From positions 1-14,608 of the forward strand of contig JAENVT010000132.1 of NCBI GenBank assembly GCA_016650435.1: a stretch of DNA of 14,608 nt, read 5' to 3'. A program made the position numbers and the translations under genes. This stretch comes from Ilumatobacteraceae bacterium. Its GTDB lineage: Bacteria > Actinomycetota > Acidimicrobiia > Acidimicrobiales > Ilumatobacteraceae. The notes beneath the pieces were generated by a model. That model was not told the DNA's origin. It made no database searches and was given only the letters and a program-made list of their open reading frames with translations. Positions 9,001-13,608 of this stretch are shown here, in pieces. Within the stretch, counting starts at the first letter, position 1. Every line of letters begins with the position of its first letter.

Positions 9001-9669
9001 ACGCTGACGTGTTCTGCCTCGCACGTCGTGACCCAGACGGATCTCGATCGGGGAGCCGTCACCAACACTGCCTCGGCGACTGGGCTTCCCCCAAGCGGTC
9101 CTGCTGTCACTGCAACCAGTGAGACGGTGGTGGTACCGGCGACACGGATCACCAACCTCTCACTGGTCAAGTCGTCTTCCTCCGACGTGTTCGCCCGGGC
9201 CGGCGACCAGATCACGTTCACGATCTCGGCAACCAACAACGGCAATGTGACACTGACCAACGTCGTCATCTCCGATCCCAACGCTGTGTTGACCACCTGC
9301 CCTGCAACCAACTTGGCTTCCGGTCAGACCGTCACGTGCAGCGCTGTTCACACGGTGACTGCAGCCGATGTCGCCGCGAAGGTGATCCTCAACCAGGCGC
9401 ACGCAACGGCGTTGCCGATGATCTCCCTCGAGTTGGTCTGCCCGTTGCTGGCAGCAGCCGGTGCGACATGTGGTCAGGCAGTGGTCTCCGCCGAGTCGAA
9501 CACGGTGGTGCTCAATCGATTGGCGCCGCTTCCGACGACAGGTGCAACCGTGGTGTCGAAGCTGATCCTCGGTGGCGGATTGTTCGGCGTCGGCGAGTTG
9601 CTGTTGCTGGTCGGCGGTCGTCGCCGTCGCGGTCGTCGCGGTCGTCGCGGTCGTCGCCCGGCGCGCTGA
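1..9669 (+). CDS. Giant DUF11-repeat cell-wall-anchored surface protein (5' partial)
   Basis: The reading frame is open from base 1 and the first 16 codons already read as DUF11 sequence, so the true start lies upstream; the ATG at 49 is internal. The 3222 residues in the window are a partial repeat (1-288), 22 complete DUF11-type units (289-8826), two shorter DUF7507-like units (8827-9528), then an LPTTG sorting signal with a hydrophobic stretch and Arg tail. Typical unit landmarks are ADLSITKTDG, TYTIVVxNAGPS, VxDxLP, TWTCxxxxGxxC, VNTA and TDPxPxNNxATDxDxL. These are extracytoplasmic beta-sandwich modules found in adhesins and cell-surface proteins. The protein is very rich in Thr, Ser, Ala, Val, Gly and Asp, poor in Lys and Arg, and therefore acidic. 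I infer a long fibrous surface protein, possibly linked to the wall by sortase. Ligand and role are unknown, and the N-terminal domain that might show them is outside the window. Certainty is high for the family and low for function. Confidence 0.96.
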   Translation: MGGASVTDALPAGAASMTWTCTASAGSACGPSGSGALADTIALLPGGVATYQLAVGISSAAVGTLVNTAAVAAPPGVTDPASGNNTATDTDSLHPVADLSITKTDGLVNAVPGTPVTYTILATNAGPSDVVGAAVDDVLPASLLGASWTCAGTLGANCTAGGVGSISDIVNLPVGSSITYTVTASIDSAATGSLVNSASIVAPVGTTDPDASDNAATDTDTLNPQADLFVTKTDGQPNVIPGTAITYTIVAGNAGPSAIAGATVTDLLPTTLLAATWSCIATGGSCPASGTGNIAANIDLAPGASATFRINATVSAAATASLTNIVSVAPPAAVTDLFAGNNTATDVDTLNPEADLSITKTDGLANAQPGDVVTYTIVASNAGPSAVAGAPVTDMLPAALTAATWTCVASAGAGCLASGTGNINTVVSLAVGSTATFTVTATVTATTGVVVNTARIDAPSGVSDPAPADNVATDTTSITPTADLSITKTDGLSNVAAGAPVTYTIVATNAGPSLINAVTIADSLPGVLLGATWSCSASAGSACGNTSGVGSINEPVDLAPGGQVTFSVAAIVNASAVPGLLSNTATVTMPAGSIDPTPGNNATTDTTAIVRRADLSITKTDFTTTAVAGSSTTYAVVVTNNGPSNVFGAAVSDPMPTGVTVMNWSCSAGPGASCTASGSGPLATTANLSAGSSLTYTVVVSIDSATTGQLSNTASVSAPIGVTDPTPANNSATDLDTVTSVADLTITKDDGSSTATPGISTTYAIVVSNTGPSNVVSATVADLAPAGTTFTSWTCAAAIGAACTDPSGTGDVSTTVDLATGTSVAFTVVASIDSSVNADIVNVASVATPGGVTDPTPANNAATDTDTLALVADLAITKTDGSATVTPGGVVSYTIVASNSGPSDVVGATVVDLLPAEISGATWTCLGNSGGACTTSGGAGSIIQSVDLPVGGSATFIMTGAVDPALAGDLVNAAHIAEPIGVADPTPANNTATDTDTLARITDLGVTKTDGRASALPGDVVTYTVSVSNAGPSDAIGASVVDVVPATLTGVTWTCTAVNGVCPASGSGSLNETIDIAVGGSVTFSVAGTVVGSATGSISNTANVAAAIGANDPNPGNNSATDTTSVNPKADLAITKTDGNLTDIAGTSVIYTIAVSNAGPSKITSAPVADTMPSQLSGATWTCTATPGSVCGSLSGSGNIATTVDLLAGGIATYTVTATIDAAFTGTLSNTATVAMPGSGVDPTPANNTATDTTDIVAQADLSVTKSDGVVSQVPGTAVSYTIVVGNTGPSDVVGASVSDVLPASLSNVTWSCVGAGGGVCSPSGSGDVVDVVDVPVGGSLTYTVSGDVAADASGLLVNTVSVSAPGGVTDPDVSNNSATDVDSLTPVADLSVTKSDGVVSQVPGTAVSYTIVVANAGPSDIVAANVTDAFPASLLGASWSCVAVNGVCTASGSGSINTAVDLATGGTATFTVTGTVSSSATGSVTNIATITTPAGATDPNPSNNSAADTDTLDVVADLSITKTDNDTNTRPGDPITYLIVVANAGPSAVTGATVVDSMPVGIIGVSWTCTAGIGGACAASGTGDLNELVDLGVGSTVTFTVTGTVTATTGTLTNTAQVDVPAGATDPNTADNMATDTTQVDPVGDLSITKTDGLTSAVPGAATSYTIVVSNGGPSAAGGVAVNDALPATLSGATWTCTATPGSSCGSPVGTGSIAQLVDVAPGGTVSFLVTATIASGATGVLTNTATLTPAPSFTDTNVANNSATDVTDLAPTVDLAVTKTDGQPAAVPGTPITYTVTVTNAGPSASAGTRVLDSLPATLTGATWTCSAAPGSSCGSASGSGSIDQVDTIAVGGTVSYLLSATVSPTATGVLTNTVTVTPASGTTDSNLGNNSAIDVDTLTPLANLSVVKTDGAATAVPGAPITYSIVVGNAGPSAVPGASVVDAMPAALTNASWTCTGNAGGLCGSASGTGPIATSASLPSGATVTYTVTATVSASATGVVANTATVAAPVGVTDPDTSDNSSTDVDSLTPSVDLSITKTDGTATAVAGTSTTYVITVANSGPSTATGAQITDVLPSELSGATWACTSSGGATCATPNGTGDVALLASLPAGGSVTITLAAGIDPAASGFVVNTATVTEPAGDIDTDPANNAATDSDALTRLADLSITKTDGLVSALPGDAITYTVAVGNNGPSSVLGAVVSDVMPGGLTGVTWTCNAAPGSACATPSGTGDIAAAVDLVVGGSATFTVNATIAASQLGTVTNTATIVTPAGVNDPNSSNNVATDTTVVNGLGDVSITKTDGVSTIIAGTPTSYTIVVTNPGPSQIDGIQVLDNLPAVLVNATWTCSPTGGAVCGTPSGSGPINDLVDMPAVSTVTFIANAVVVASASGVLSNTATATLPVGAVDSDPTNNQATDLTDIERVADLAITKTDYVATLTPGNAVGYDIAVVNNGPSAVTGASITDVIPATISGATYSCTPSAGAVCGSPSGNVSLDVDLAVGASAVVHVSGTVSPSATGTLVNTAVVTPPPGVTDPVVVNNTATDSDALDPIADVSVAKSNGVTSQSPGATSSYTITVANAGPSAAAGVSITDPLPTGVTTASWTCAATAGSLCATASGSGAVNTIVDLAAAGTVTFTVSMQAGPSAGTLTNTVVATVPPGVTDPDPSNNIASDTDTLVFTADVAVTKTSSSPVVAAGQSLTYTVVVADNGPDAATGVTVLDSVPAGLVNTTWTCAATPGSSCPAAGTGDISATVDLAAGGSATFTVTSTTTTSSPATIVNTATAAVGPNTVDPDPTNNADSATVTVDFTAALAVQKTASAATVLPGDAFSYSIVVSNAGPARLDGVVISDPVPAGIVAISWVCVGSSGGVCLTTSGTGSPMLTANLPNGASVTITFAVRAAPDASGAILNVVTAAAGPASQQVVAQASANVEVSPVVPTSPALSIRKTASTTAYSAVGAVVRYTLVATNIGNATLTNVTITDPNATVGACAPATLAPGQTLTCSASHVVTQTDLDRGAVTNTASATGLPPSGPAVTATSETVVVPATRITNLSLVKSSSSDVFARAGDQITFTISATNNGNVTLTNVVISDPNAVLTTCPATNLASGQTVTCSAVHTVTAADVAAKVILNQAHATALPMISLELVCPLLAAAGATCGQAVVSAESNTVVLNRLAPLPTTGATVVSKLILGGGLFGVGELLLLVGGRRRRGRRGRRGRRPAR
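289..8826 (+). repeat. Tandem array of 22 complete DUF11-type domain repeats
   Basis: Units begin at 289, 676, 1060, 1444, 1837, 2224, 2614, 3004, 3388, 3778, 4165, 4549, 4933, 5323, 5713, 6103, 6493, 6883, 7273, 7657, 8044 and 8431. Each is 384-396 bp (128-132 residues) and stays in frame. All 22 keep a Lys in the first strand (ITK/VTK), an Asp in the VxDxxP motif, an Asn in the (V/S/T)NTA-like motif, and two Cys 7 or 8 residues apart with Gly between them. The residue two before the first Cys is Trp except in the unit at 7273, where it is Tyr. Apart from the conserved Lys I see only two more lysines in the array, at the end of unit 3004 and in unit 3388. Most units are well diverged at DNA level, so the array is old, with one recent exception around 3778-4238. 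Confidence 0.95.
3778..4238 (+). repeat. 74-bp perfect direct repeat (3778-3851 and 4165-4238) in an atypical unit
   Basis: Bases 3778-3851 and 4165-4238 are identical over 74 bp. They lie exactly one repeat unit (387 bp) apart, and both begin at a unit boundary. Identity stops at once on both sides (3777 against 4164, 3852 against 4239). The whole unit between them also differs in codon choice from the rest of the gene: it favours GTG, GTT, TCG, TTG, GGT and GAT, whereas neighbouring units favour GTC, ACC, GAC and GCC. The shift starts sharply at 3778 and fades at about 4240-4260. The simplest reading is a recent unequal crossover or gene conversion that brought in a unit from a differently encoded DUF11 copy. 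Confidence 0.93.
8827..9528 (+). repeat. Two shorter DUF7507-like stalk repeats next to the anchor
   Basis: After the last DUF11 unit the repeat type changes. The unit at 8827-9150 is 108 residues; the last one runs from 9151 to the sorting signal. Both carry K(T/S)(A/S)S near the start, TLTNVxIxDPNA, a Cys shortly after it, LxxGQTxTCSAxHxVT, and a late NTA or NQA motif. This matches the shorter beta-sandwich modules that often follow DUF11 arrays close to the wall anchor. The last unit has an extra C-terminal insertion with its own Cys pair (about 9436-9471). They probably form the wall-proximal stalk. The assignment to DUF7507 is from memory of the motif, not from a search. Confidence 0.7.
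9529..9666 (+). other. LPXTG-type cell-wall sorting signal (LPTTG, hydrophobic segment, Arg tail)
   Basis: LPTTG is encoded at 9529-9543. A hydrophobic segment follows (about 9550-9618, VVSKLILGGGLFGVGELLLLVGG, interrupted by one Lys and one Glu), and then an Arg/Gly-rich tail to the stop (RRRRGRRGRRGRRPAR). This three-part order is the classical substrate signal for class A-like sortases, which cut between Thr and Gly and join the Thr to the cell-wall precursor. The Lys and Glu inside the hydrophobic part make it weaker than usual. No sortase gene is in the window. Confidence 0.85.
9616..9657 (+). repeat. 9-bp tandem repeat encoding the Gly-Arg-Arg tail
   Basis: GGTCGTCGC occurs at 9616-9624 and then three times in tandem at 9631-9639, 9640-9648 and 9649-9657, with CGTCGC at 9625-9630 between. 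It encodes the cytoplasmic GRR tail behind the hydrophobic segment. Because the period is a multiple of three, gain or loss of copies would change only the tail length. Confidence 0.85.
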
Positions 9670-9681
9670 CGATCAATCGTC
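9668..9681. terminator. Small hairpin spanning both convergent stop codons (weak terminator candidate)
   Basis: GACGA at 9668-9672 and TCGTC at 9677-9681 form a perfect 5-bp stem with a TCAA loop. The hairpin covers most of the upstream gene's TGA (9667-9669) and all of the convergent gene's stop (9673-9675). There is no T-run on either side and the stem is short, so it is only a candidate bidirectional stop signal. It matters because just 3 bp separate the two coding regions. Confidence 0.25.
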
Positions 9682-10995
9682 CCGAATCTGGGCGGCGTTG
9701 GCGTGAGCCGGGAATCCTTCATGGTTGCTCATCGCCACGATTGTCGGCGTCATCCGTCGGCGGGCCTTCGCGTTGGCACGAGCCACAGCCGTCCGCTTGA
9801 GGAACGCATCGGCCGTGATGCCGCTGGATACATGGGCGAACCCGCCCGTCGGCAGGCTGGCCGGACAGCCGATGACGAAGTTGCCGGCGCAGAACAACGT
9901 GTCCTGCCCGACGAGAATCTCACCGGCATTGACCAACCGGTCGATCAATTCCTGCTCGGCCGCGGCGTCGATTGCGACCTGCAGGTGTTCGGGCGCCCAT
10001 CGGTTGGCAACCTCGGCAGCCTCGCCGAGATCGGCAACCATCACACAACCTCCGTTGATGCCAAGCGCGCTGCGCGCCGCCTCGGCGCGTACCGTCGGAA
10101 GATCTGCAAGCTGACGCTGCAGTTCACGGTCGACGTTGTCGCGCAGTGAAGTAGACACAGTTACGAGTAGAACTGATGAGTCGGTGCCGTGCTCGGCCTC
10201 GTTCAGTAGATCGGCGGCAAGGTACCGCGGATCCGCTGAATCGTCGGCGATCACCAGGCTCTCGGTCGGCCCGAGGATCATCATCGTCGCCACGCCGTAG
10301 CGCTGCATCTCGACCTGGGCGCAAGCAACCGGTGGGCTGCCGGGGCCGACGATCTTGCGAACCTGGGGGATCGATTCGGTGCCGAACCCGAGCGCGGCGA
10401 CACCGGCCGGACCATTCACGCGGAACACGTTGTCGATCCCGAGCTTGCGACACACGACCAAAACTGCCGTGTCGATCTGCCCCCCTCCGTCGGGCATTGG
10501 GGGCACGACCAGCGCGACCAGCGGCACACCCGCGACTGTCGCCGGCACTGCCAGCTGGTAGGCGACACTGGGATAGCTGGCCTTTCCGCTCGGTACGAAC
10601 AGACCCGCAGAGGTGATGGGCGTGATCTTCTCGCCGACGGTGAGGCCAGGCTCACTGTCGAAGCTCCAGTCAGCGACACGTTGCATCAGCTGTTCGTTGA
10701 ATGCCCGCAGGTGTGCGATTGCGTCGTCGATGGCTCGGTCGACTTCGGCGGAGACCTTCGCCTCGCCGATCTCGTCGGCAGTGGCGCGCAGTTGATGTGG
10801 CTCCAGCGAGACGTGATCGAAGTCCTTCAGGGCGCGACAGACCGCCTCGTCGCCGTGAGCTCGTACGTCGTCAATGATCCGACCGATAGACGCCTTCAGA
10901 TCGTCGTCGAAGATCGCTTCCAAACCACGCGCGCACAGGGCTCGGCGCGCCTCTTCATCCATCGTCGACCAGGTCATCGAGCGCAGCACCGACAT
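9673..10995 (-). CDS. hisD: Histidinol dehydrogenase family protein (HisD-like), altered metal site
   Basis: The 440-residue length fits the HisD family (about 430-440). Classical HisD oxidises L-histidinol to L-histidine in two NAD-dependent steps in the cytoplasm. Family landmarks in order: VRAHGDEA (44-51), GLFVPSGKASYPS (131-143), FGTESIPQVRKIVGPG (204-219), GPTESLVIAD (242-251), DLLNEAEHG (262-270), APEHL (334-338), FLKRT (398-402) and EGFPAH (426-431). Aligned by motif to E. coli HisD, the catalytic Glu-His pair (E336, H337), one zinc His (H269) and the late E426/H431 are kept. Zinc ligand Gln259 is Glu (E266), zinc ligand Asp360 is Asn (N372), and substrate-contacting His367 is Ala (A379). 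Classical VGPGN is VGPGS here. No other his gene is nearby. The symbol is by family only; it may be a paralogue with another substrate. I chose the ATG at 10995 because TACCCT lies 8 nt before it; a GTG at 11028 would add 11 residues. Confidence 0.88.
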   Translation of the reverse strand: MSVLRSMTWSTMDEEARRALCARGLEAIFDDDLKASIGRIIDDVRAHGDEAVCRALKDFDHVSLEPHQLRATADEIGEAKVSAEVDRAIDDAIAHLRAFNEQLMQRVADWSFDSEPGLTVGEKITPITSAGLFVPSGKASYPSVAYQLAVPATVAGVPLVALVVPPMPDGGGQIDTAVLVVCRKLGIDNVFRVNGPAGVAALGFGTESIPQVRKIVGPGSPPVACAQVEMQRYGVATMMILGPTESLVIADDSADPRYLAADLLNEAEHGTDSSVLLVTVSTSLRDNVDRELQRQLADLPTVRAEAARSALGINGGCVMVADLGEAAEVANRWAPEHLQVAIDAAAEQELIDRLVNAGEILVGQDTLFCAGNFVIGCPASLPTGGFAHVSSGITADAFLKRTAVARANAKARRRMTPTIVAMSNHEGFPAHANAAQIRDD

Positions 10996-11003
10996 GTGCG
11001 ACG

Positions 11004-11009
11004 AGGGTA
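11004..11009 (-). promoter_or_regulatory. Putative -10 box (TACCCT) for a leaderless HisD-family mRNA
   Basis: Read on the minus strand, TACCCT fits the actinobacterial TANNNT consensus. Its last T is followed by 8 nt and then the ATG at 10995, so transcription would begin at or next to the start codon. No Shine-Dalgarno sequence precedes that ATG, which agrees with a leaderless message. No convincing -35 box was seen. Confidence 0.45.
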
Positions 11010-11014
11010 TCGGG

Positions 11015-11020
11015 TAGGAT
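11015..11020 (+). promoter_or_regulatory. Putative -10 box (TAGGAT) for purA-purB
   Basis: TAGGAT matches TANNNT and lies 40 nt before the purA ATG. A start site about 7 nt further on would give a leader of roughly 34 nt that contains the purA ribosome binding site. It sits only 5 bp from the opposing -10 candidate at 11004-11009, so the two divergent promoters would overlap. No clear -35 box was found at 16-19 bp spacing. Confidence 0.4.
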
Positions 11021-11046
11021 TCACCCACGTTCCGCCCGAAGCCGCT

Positions 11047-11051
11047 AGGAG
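11047..11051 (+). promoter_or_regulatory. purA ribosome binding site (AGGAG)
   Basis: AGGAG ends 9 nt before the ATG at 11061 and is the clearest Shine-Dalgarno sequence in the window. It fixes the purA start. Confidence 0.75.
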
Positions 11052-11060
11052 CGTCTCGCC

Positions 11061-12284
11061 ATGCCCGTCACCGTCGTCGTTGGAGCCCAATGGGGCGATG
11101 AGGGCAAAGCCAAAGTCATCGACCTGTTGGCCAGCGAACACACCCATGTCGTGCGCTACCAAGGCGGCCACAACGCCGGGCACACCGTTGTCGTCGGTAC
11201 GGAGCGGTACGCGCTGCAATTGGTTCCATCTGGCGTGCTGTACCCACATGTGATCCCGGTGATCGGCAACGGCGTCGTCATCGATATGCCCACGCTGTTC
11301 AACGAGATCGACACGCTCGAAGGCCGCGGTGTCAGCTGCGCCAAGCTGAAAGTCAGTAGTCAGGCGCACCTCATCTTTCCCTGGCATCAGGCACTCGACG
11401 CGCTCTACGAAGCGGGTCGCGGCGATGCTCGGATCGGGACCACATTGAAGGGGATCGGGCCGGCCTACGCCGACAAGGCTCGACGCGAAGGCGTGCGTGC
11501 CGGCGAGGTTCTCGACCCGGCCGGCTTCGCAACAGCCGTCAAGGAGCGCGCGGTCAGCCACAATGCCGAGATCGTTGCCTTGGGGGGTGAGCCGCTTGAT
11601 GTCGACGGTGTCGTCGAGCGCTTCGCGACGTTGGGTCGACGGCTGGCTCCCTACGTCACCGACACTGTGCAGTTGTTGCACGACGCGCTCGACGCCGACG
11701 ACCATCTGCTGTTGGAAGGCGCGCAGGCGACGTTCCTTGATCTCGACCACGGCACATATCCCTACGTCACATCGTCGAATCCGACAGCCGGCGGCGCCTG
11801 CGTCGGTAGTGGGATCGGGCCGCTGTACCTCACCCGCATCGTCGGCATCACCAAGGCGTACACGACCCGGGTCGGCAGCGGGCCGTTCCCCACCGAGTTG
11901 CTCGACGAGACCGGCGACAAGCTTGTCGACATCGGCCACGAGTTCGGCACCGTCACCGGCCGGCGCCGACGTACCGGGTGGCTCGACTGCGTGATGCTGC
12001 GCAAAGCCGTGCGCATCAATTCGTTGACCGAGGTTGCGCTGACCAAGCTCGACGTGCTGGATACGTTCGCCGAGATCAAGGTGTGCACCGAGTACGACGC
12101 CGACGGACATCCGGTCTACGCGGTGTTGGATGGCTGGTTGTGCGACATCTCCGCCGTGCGTAGTCGCAGCGATCTCCCACCGAGAGCCGCTGAGTTCGTG
12201 GCACTGGTCGAGGCTGAGGTCGGCGTACCGGTTCGAATCGTCGGCACCGGCCCGGCACGCGACGCCGTGTTGGAGTGGCAGTGA
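11061..12284 (+). CDS. purA: Adenylosuccinate synthetase (PurA)
   Basis: PurA joins IMP and L-aspartate using GTP to make adenylosuccinate, the first committed step to AMP, in the cytoplasm. Signature segments: GAQWGDEGKAK (residues 8-18), YQGGHNAGHT (33-42), GTTLKGIGPAY, EGAQATFLDLDHGTYPYVTSSN, RVGSGPFPTEL and GRRRRTGWLD. Catalytic Asp13 and His41 fall at the same residue numbers as in E. coli PurA. At 407 residues it is about 20-25 shorter than E. coli PurA; most of the loss is a loop before VYAVLDGW. Two usually invariant glycines are Ala: A17 in GDEGKGK, and the Gly of GAQGT. The start follows a good AGGAG. The stop TGA overlaps the purB GTG start by 4 nt, so the two are surely co-transcribed and likely translationally coupled. 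Confidence 0.97.
   Translation: MPVTVVVGAQWGDEGKAKVIDLLASEHTHVVRYQGGHNAGHTVVVGTERYALQLVPSGVLYPHVIPVIGNGVVIDMPTLFNEIDTLEGRGVSCAKLKVSSQAHLIFPWHQALDALYEAGRGDARIGTTLKGIGPAYADKARREGVRAGEVLDPAGFATAVKERAVSHNAEIVALGGEPLDVDGVVERFATLGRRLAPYVTDTVQLLHDALDADDHLLLEGAQATFLDLDHGTYPYVTSSNPTAGGACVGSGIGPLYLTRIVGITKAYTTRVGSGPFPTELLDETGDKLVDIGHEFGTVTGRRRRTGWLDCVMLRKAVRINSLTEVALTKLDVLDTFAEIKVCTEYDADGHPVYAVLDGWLCDISAVRSRSDLPPRAAEFVALVEAEVGVPVRIVGTGPARDAVLEWQ
12272..12284 (+). promoter_or_regulatory. purB ribosome binding site and GTGA start/stop overlap
   Basis: GGAG at 12272-12275 inside the end of purA stands 5 nt before the GTG at 12281, which overlaps the purA stop as GTGA. An in-frame GTG at 12275 would add only two residues and overlaps the GGAG, so 12281 is preferred. 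The resulting N-terminus MIDRYSLPEM matches the usual MIERYSxPEM start of PurB. Confidence 0.75.
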
Positions 12285-13582
12285 TCGACCGATATTCGCT
12301 GCCGGAGATGGCGGCGGTGTTCGCCGACATCACCCGGTTCGGTCGCTATCTCGAGATCGAGCTCCTCGCTACCGAAGCGCAAGCAAAGCTGGGAATCGTG
12401 CCGGCCGAGGATGCCGCAACATGCCGTGCCAACGCGCCAGTCATCGATGCCGAATTCGTACAGGCGGTCAGTGATCGCGAGGCGGTCACCGACCACGATG
12501 TGGCGGCATTCGTCGATGTCGTCCAGGCCGCGATCGGCCAGCCAGCCGGGGAGTGGATCCACTTCGGGCTCACTTCCAGCGACGTCGTCGACACGGCGTG
12601 GTGCTGGGCCTTGCGCGACGCCGCCGACCTGTTGTTCGAGGCATCCTCAGCTCTCATCGAGACGATGACCGAACTCGCTCACGCCCATCGCGACACTGTG
12701 ATGATCGGGCGCACCCACGGCATCCACGCCGAGCCGACGACGTTCGGGGCCAAGGTTGCGTTGTGGGCTCTGCAGGTTGGGCGAGATCGTGAGCGGCTGC
12801 GCGCGGCTCGCGCCGCGATCGCCGTGTGCAAACTCAGCGGTGCCGTCGGTACGTACTCCAACATCGATCCGTTCGTGGAAGCCTTCGTCGGCGAACGGCT
12901 CGGCCTTTCGCCGGTACCCGCAACGCAAGTGATTGCCCGCGACCGCCATGCCGAGTACTTGTGGGCCTGCGCCTCGGTCGGGTCAACGATGGAAATGATC
13001 GCCGTAGAACTGCGCCATCTGCAGCGAACCGAGGTCGGGGAAGTGCAGGAGGGTTTCAAGCCCGGTCAAAAAGGTTCCAGCGCAATGCCGCACAAGCGCA
13101 ACCCGATCAGCGCCGAGACGATCACTGGCTTGTCTCGGGTACTGCGCGGCAACCTTCAGGCTGGAATGCAGGACGTCGCCCTCTGGCACGAGCGAGATAT
13201 CTCACACAGCTCAGTCGAACGAATCGTTCTCCCCGATAGTTCGTTGATGGCCTACTACGTAATGCGTCGTATGCAGCGGTTGCTCACCGGTCTTCAGGTT
13301 TTTCCCGACCGCATGCTGGCCAACCTGGATTCCAGCTTTGGATTGGTTTTCAGTCAACCGGTTCTGCTGGCGCTCGTGCAAGCCGGGCTTGGTCGCGATG
13401 ATGCGTACCGCATCGTGCAAGACAACGCCGCCCAGGCATGGCGCGACAAGCGGTCGCTTCGTGAACTGCTCGATGCCGACGACCGTGTGGTCGTCGCGCC
13501 CGAGTTGCTCGATGAAGCGTTCGATCTGCAACGTTCGTTGCAACATAGTGGAGCGGTTTTCGACGCTCTCGACGAGCTGTAG
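12281..13582 (+). CDS. purB: Adenylosuccinate lyase (PurB)
   Basis: PurB releases fumarate from adenylosuccinate to give AMP and from SAICAR to give AICAR, so it serves both the AMP branch and the main IMP pathway. The 433-residue protein is normal in length and resembles the B. subtilis form throughout. Visible motifs: TDHDVAAF with the general-acid/base type His (H72), HFGLTSSDVVDT (94-105), GRTHGIHAEPTTFG with the second catalytic His (H146), KLSGAVGTYSNIDP, and the fumarase/aspartase superfamily signature GSSAMPHKRNP at about 265-275 with its flexible catalytic Ser loop. LWHERDISHSSVERI is also present. It is the second gene after purA, with a 4-nt overlap. It was probably a homotetramer-forming cytoplasmic enzyme as in its family. 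No missing key residue was seen. Confidence 0.97.
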   Translation: MIDRYSLPEMAAVFADITRFGRYLEIELLATEAQAKLGIVPAEDAATCRANAPVIDAEFVQAVSDREAVTDHDVAAFVDVVQAAIGQPAGEWIHFGLTSSDVVDTAWCWALRDAADLLFEASSALIETMTELAHAHRDTVMIGRTHGIHAEPTTFGAKVALWALQVGRDRERLRAARAAIAVCKLSGAVGTYSNIDPFVEAFVGERLGLSPVPATQVIARDRHAEYLWACASVGSTMEMIAVELRHLQRTEVGEVQEGFKPGQKGSSAMPHKRNPISAETITGLSRVLRGNLQAGMQDVALWHERDISHSSVERIVLPDSSLMAYYVMRRMQRLLTGLQVFPDRMLANLDSSFGLVFSQPVLLALVQAGLGRDDAYRIVQDNAAQAWRDKRSLRELLDADDRVVVAPELLDEAFDLQRSLQHSGAVFDALDEL

Positions 13583-13585
13583 TGC

Positions 13586-13604
13586 TTCGGGCCAAGCGCC
13601 CGAA
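13586..13604. terminator. Bidirectional stem-loop between purB and the convergent gene
   Basis: TTCGGGC (13586-13592) and GCCCGAA (13598-13604) form a perfect 7-bp stem with a 5-nt loop, CAAGC. It occupies most of the 26-bp gap between two convergent stop codons, 4 nt after purB and 4 nt before the opposing stop. There is no T-run on either side, which is common for stem-loops in actinobacteria. Position and symmetry support a shared terminator. Confidence 0.6.
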
Positions 13605-13608
13605 CGAG

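Noticed and set aside
1..9528. Possible CRISPR or non-coding satellite array, because of the regular periodicity
   Set aside because: The period is about 384-396 bp, always a multiple of three, and the repeats are conserved at protein level with diverged DNA. This is protein-domain repetition, not short repeats with spacers.
10996..11028. Upstream GTG start for the HisD-family gene at 11028
   Set aside because: It would add 11 residues not typical of HisD, would put the start codon upstream of the TACCCT box, and has no Shine-Dalgarno sequence. The ATG at 10995 fits better, though the longer form is not excluded.
10974..12110. Minus-strand open frame of 378 codons across purA
   Set aside because: It is fully antisense to purA, which has unmistakable family motifs, and has no recognisable domain of its own.
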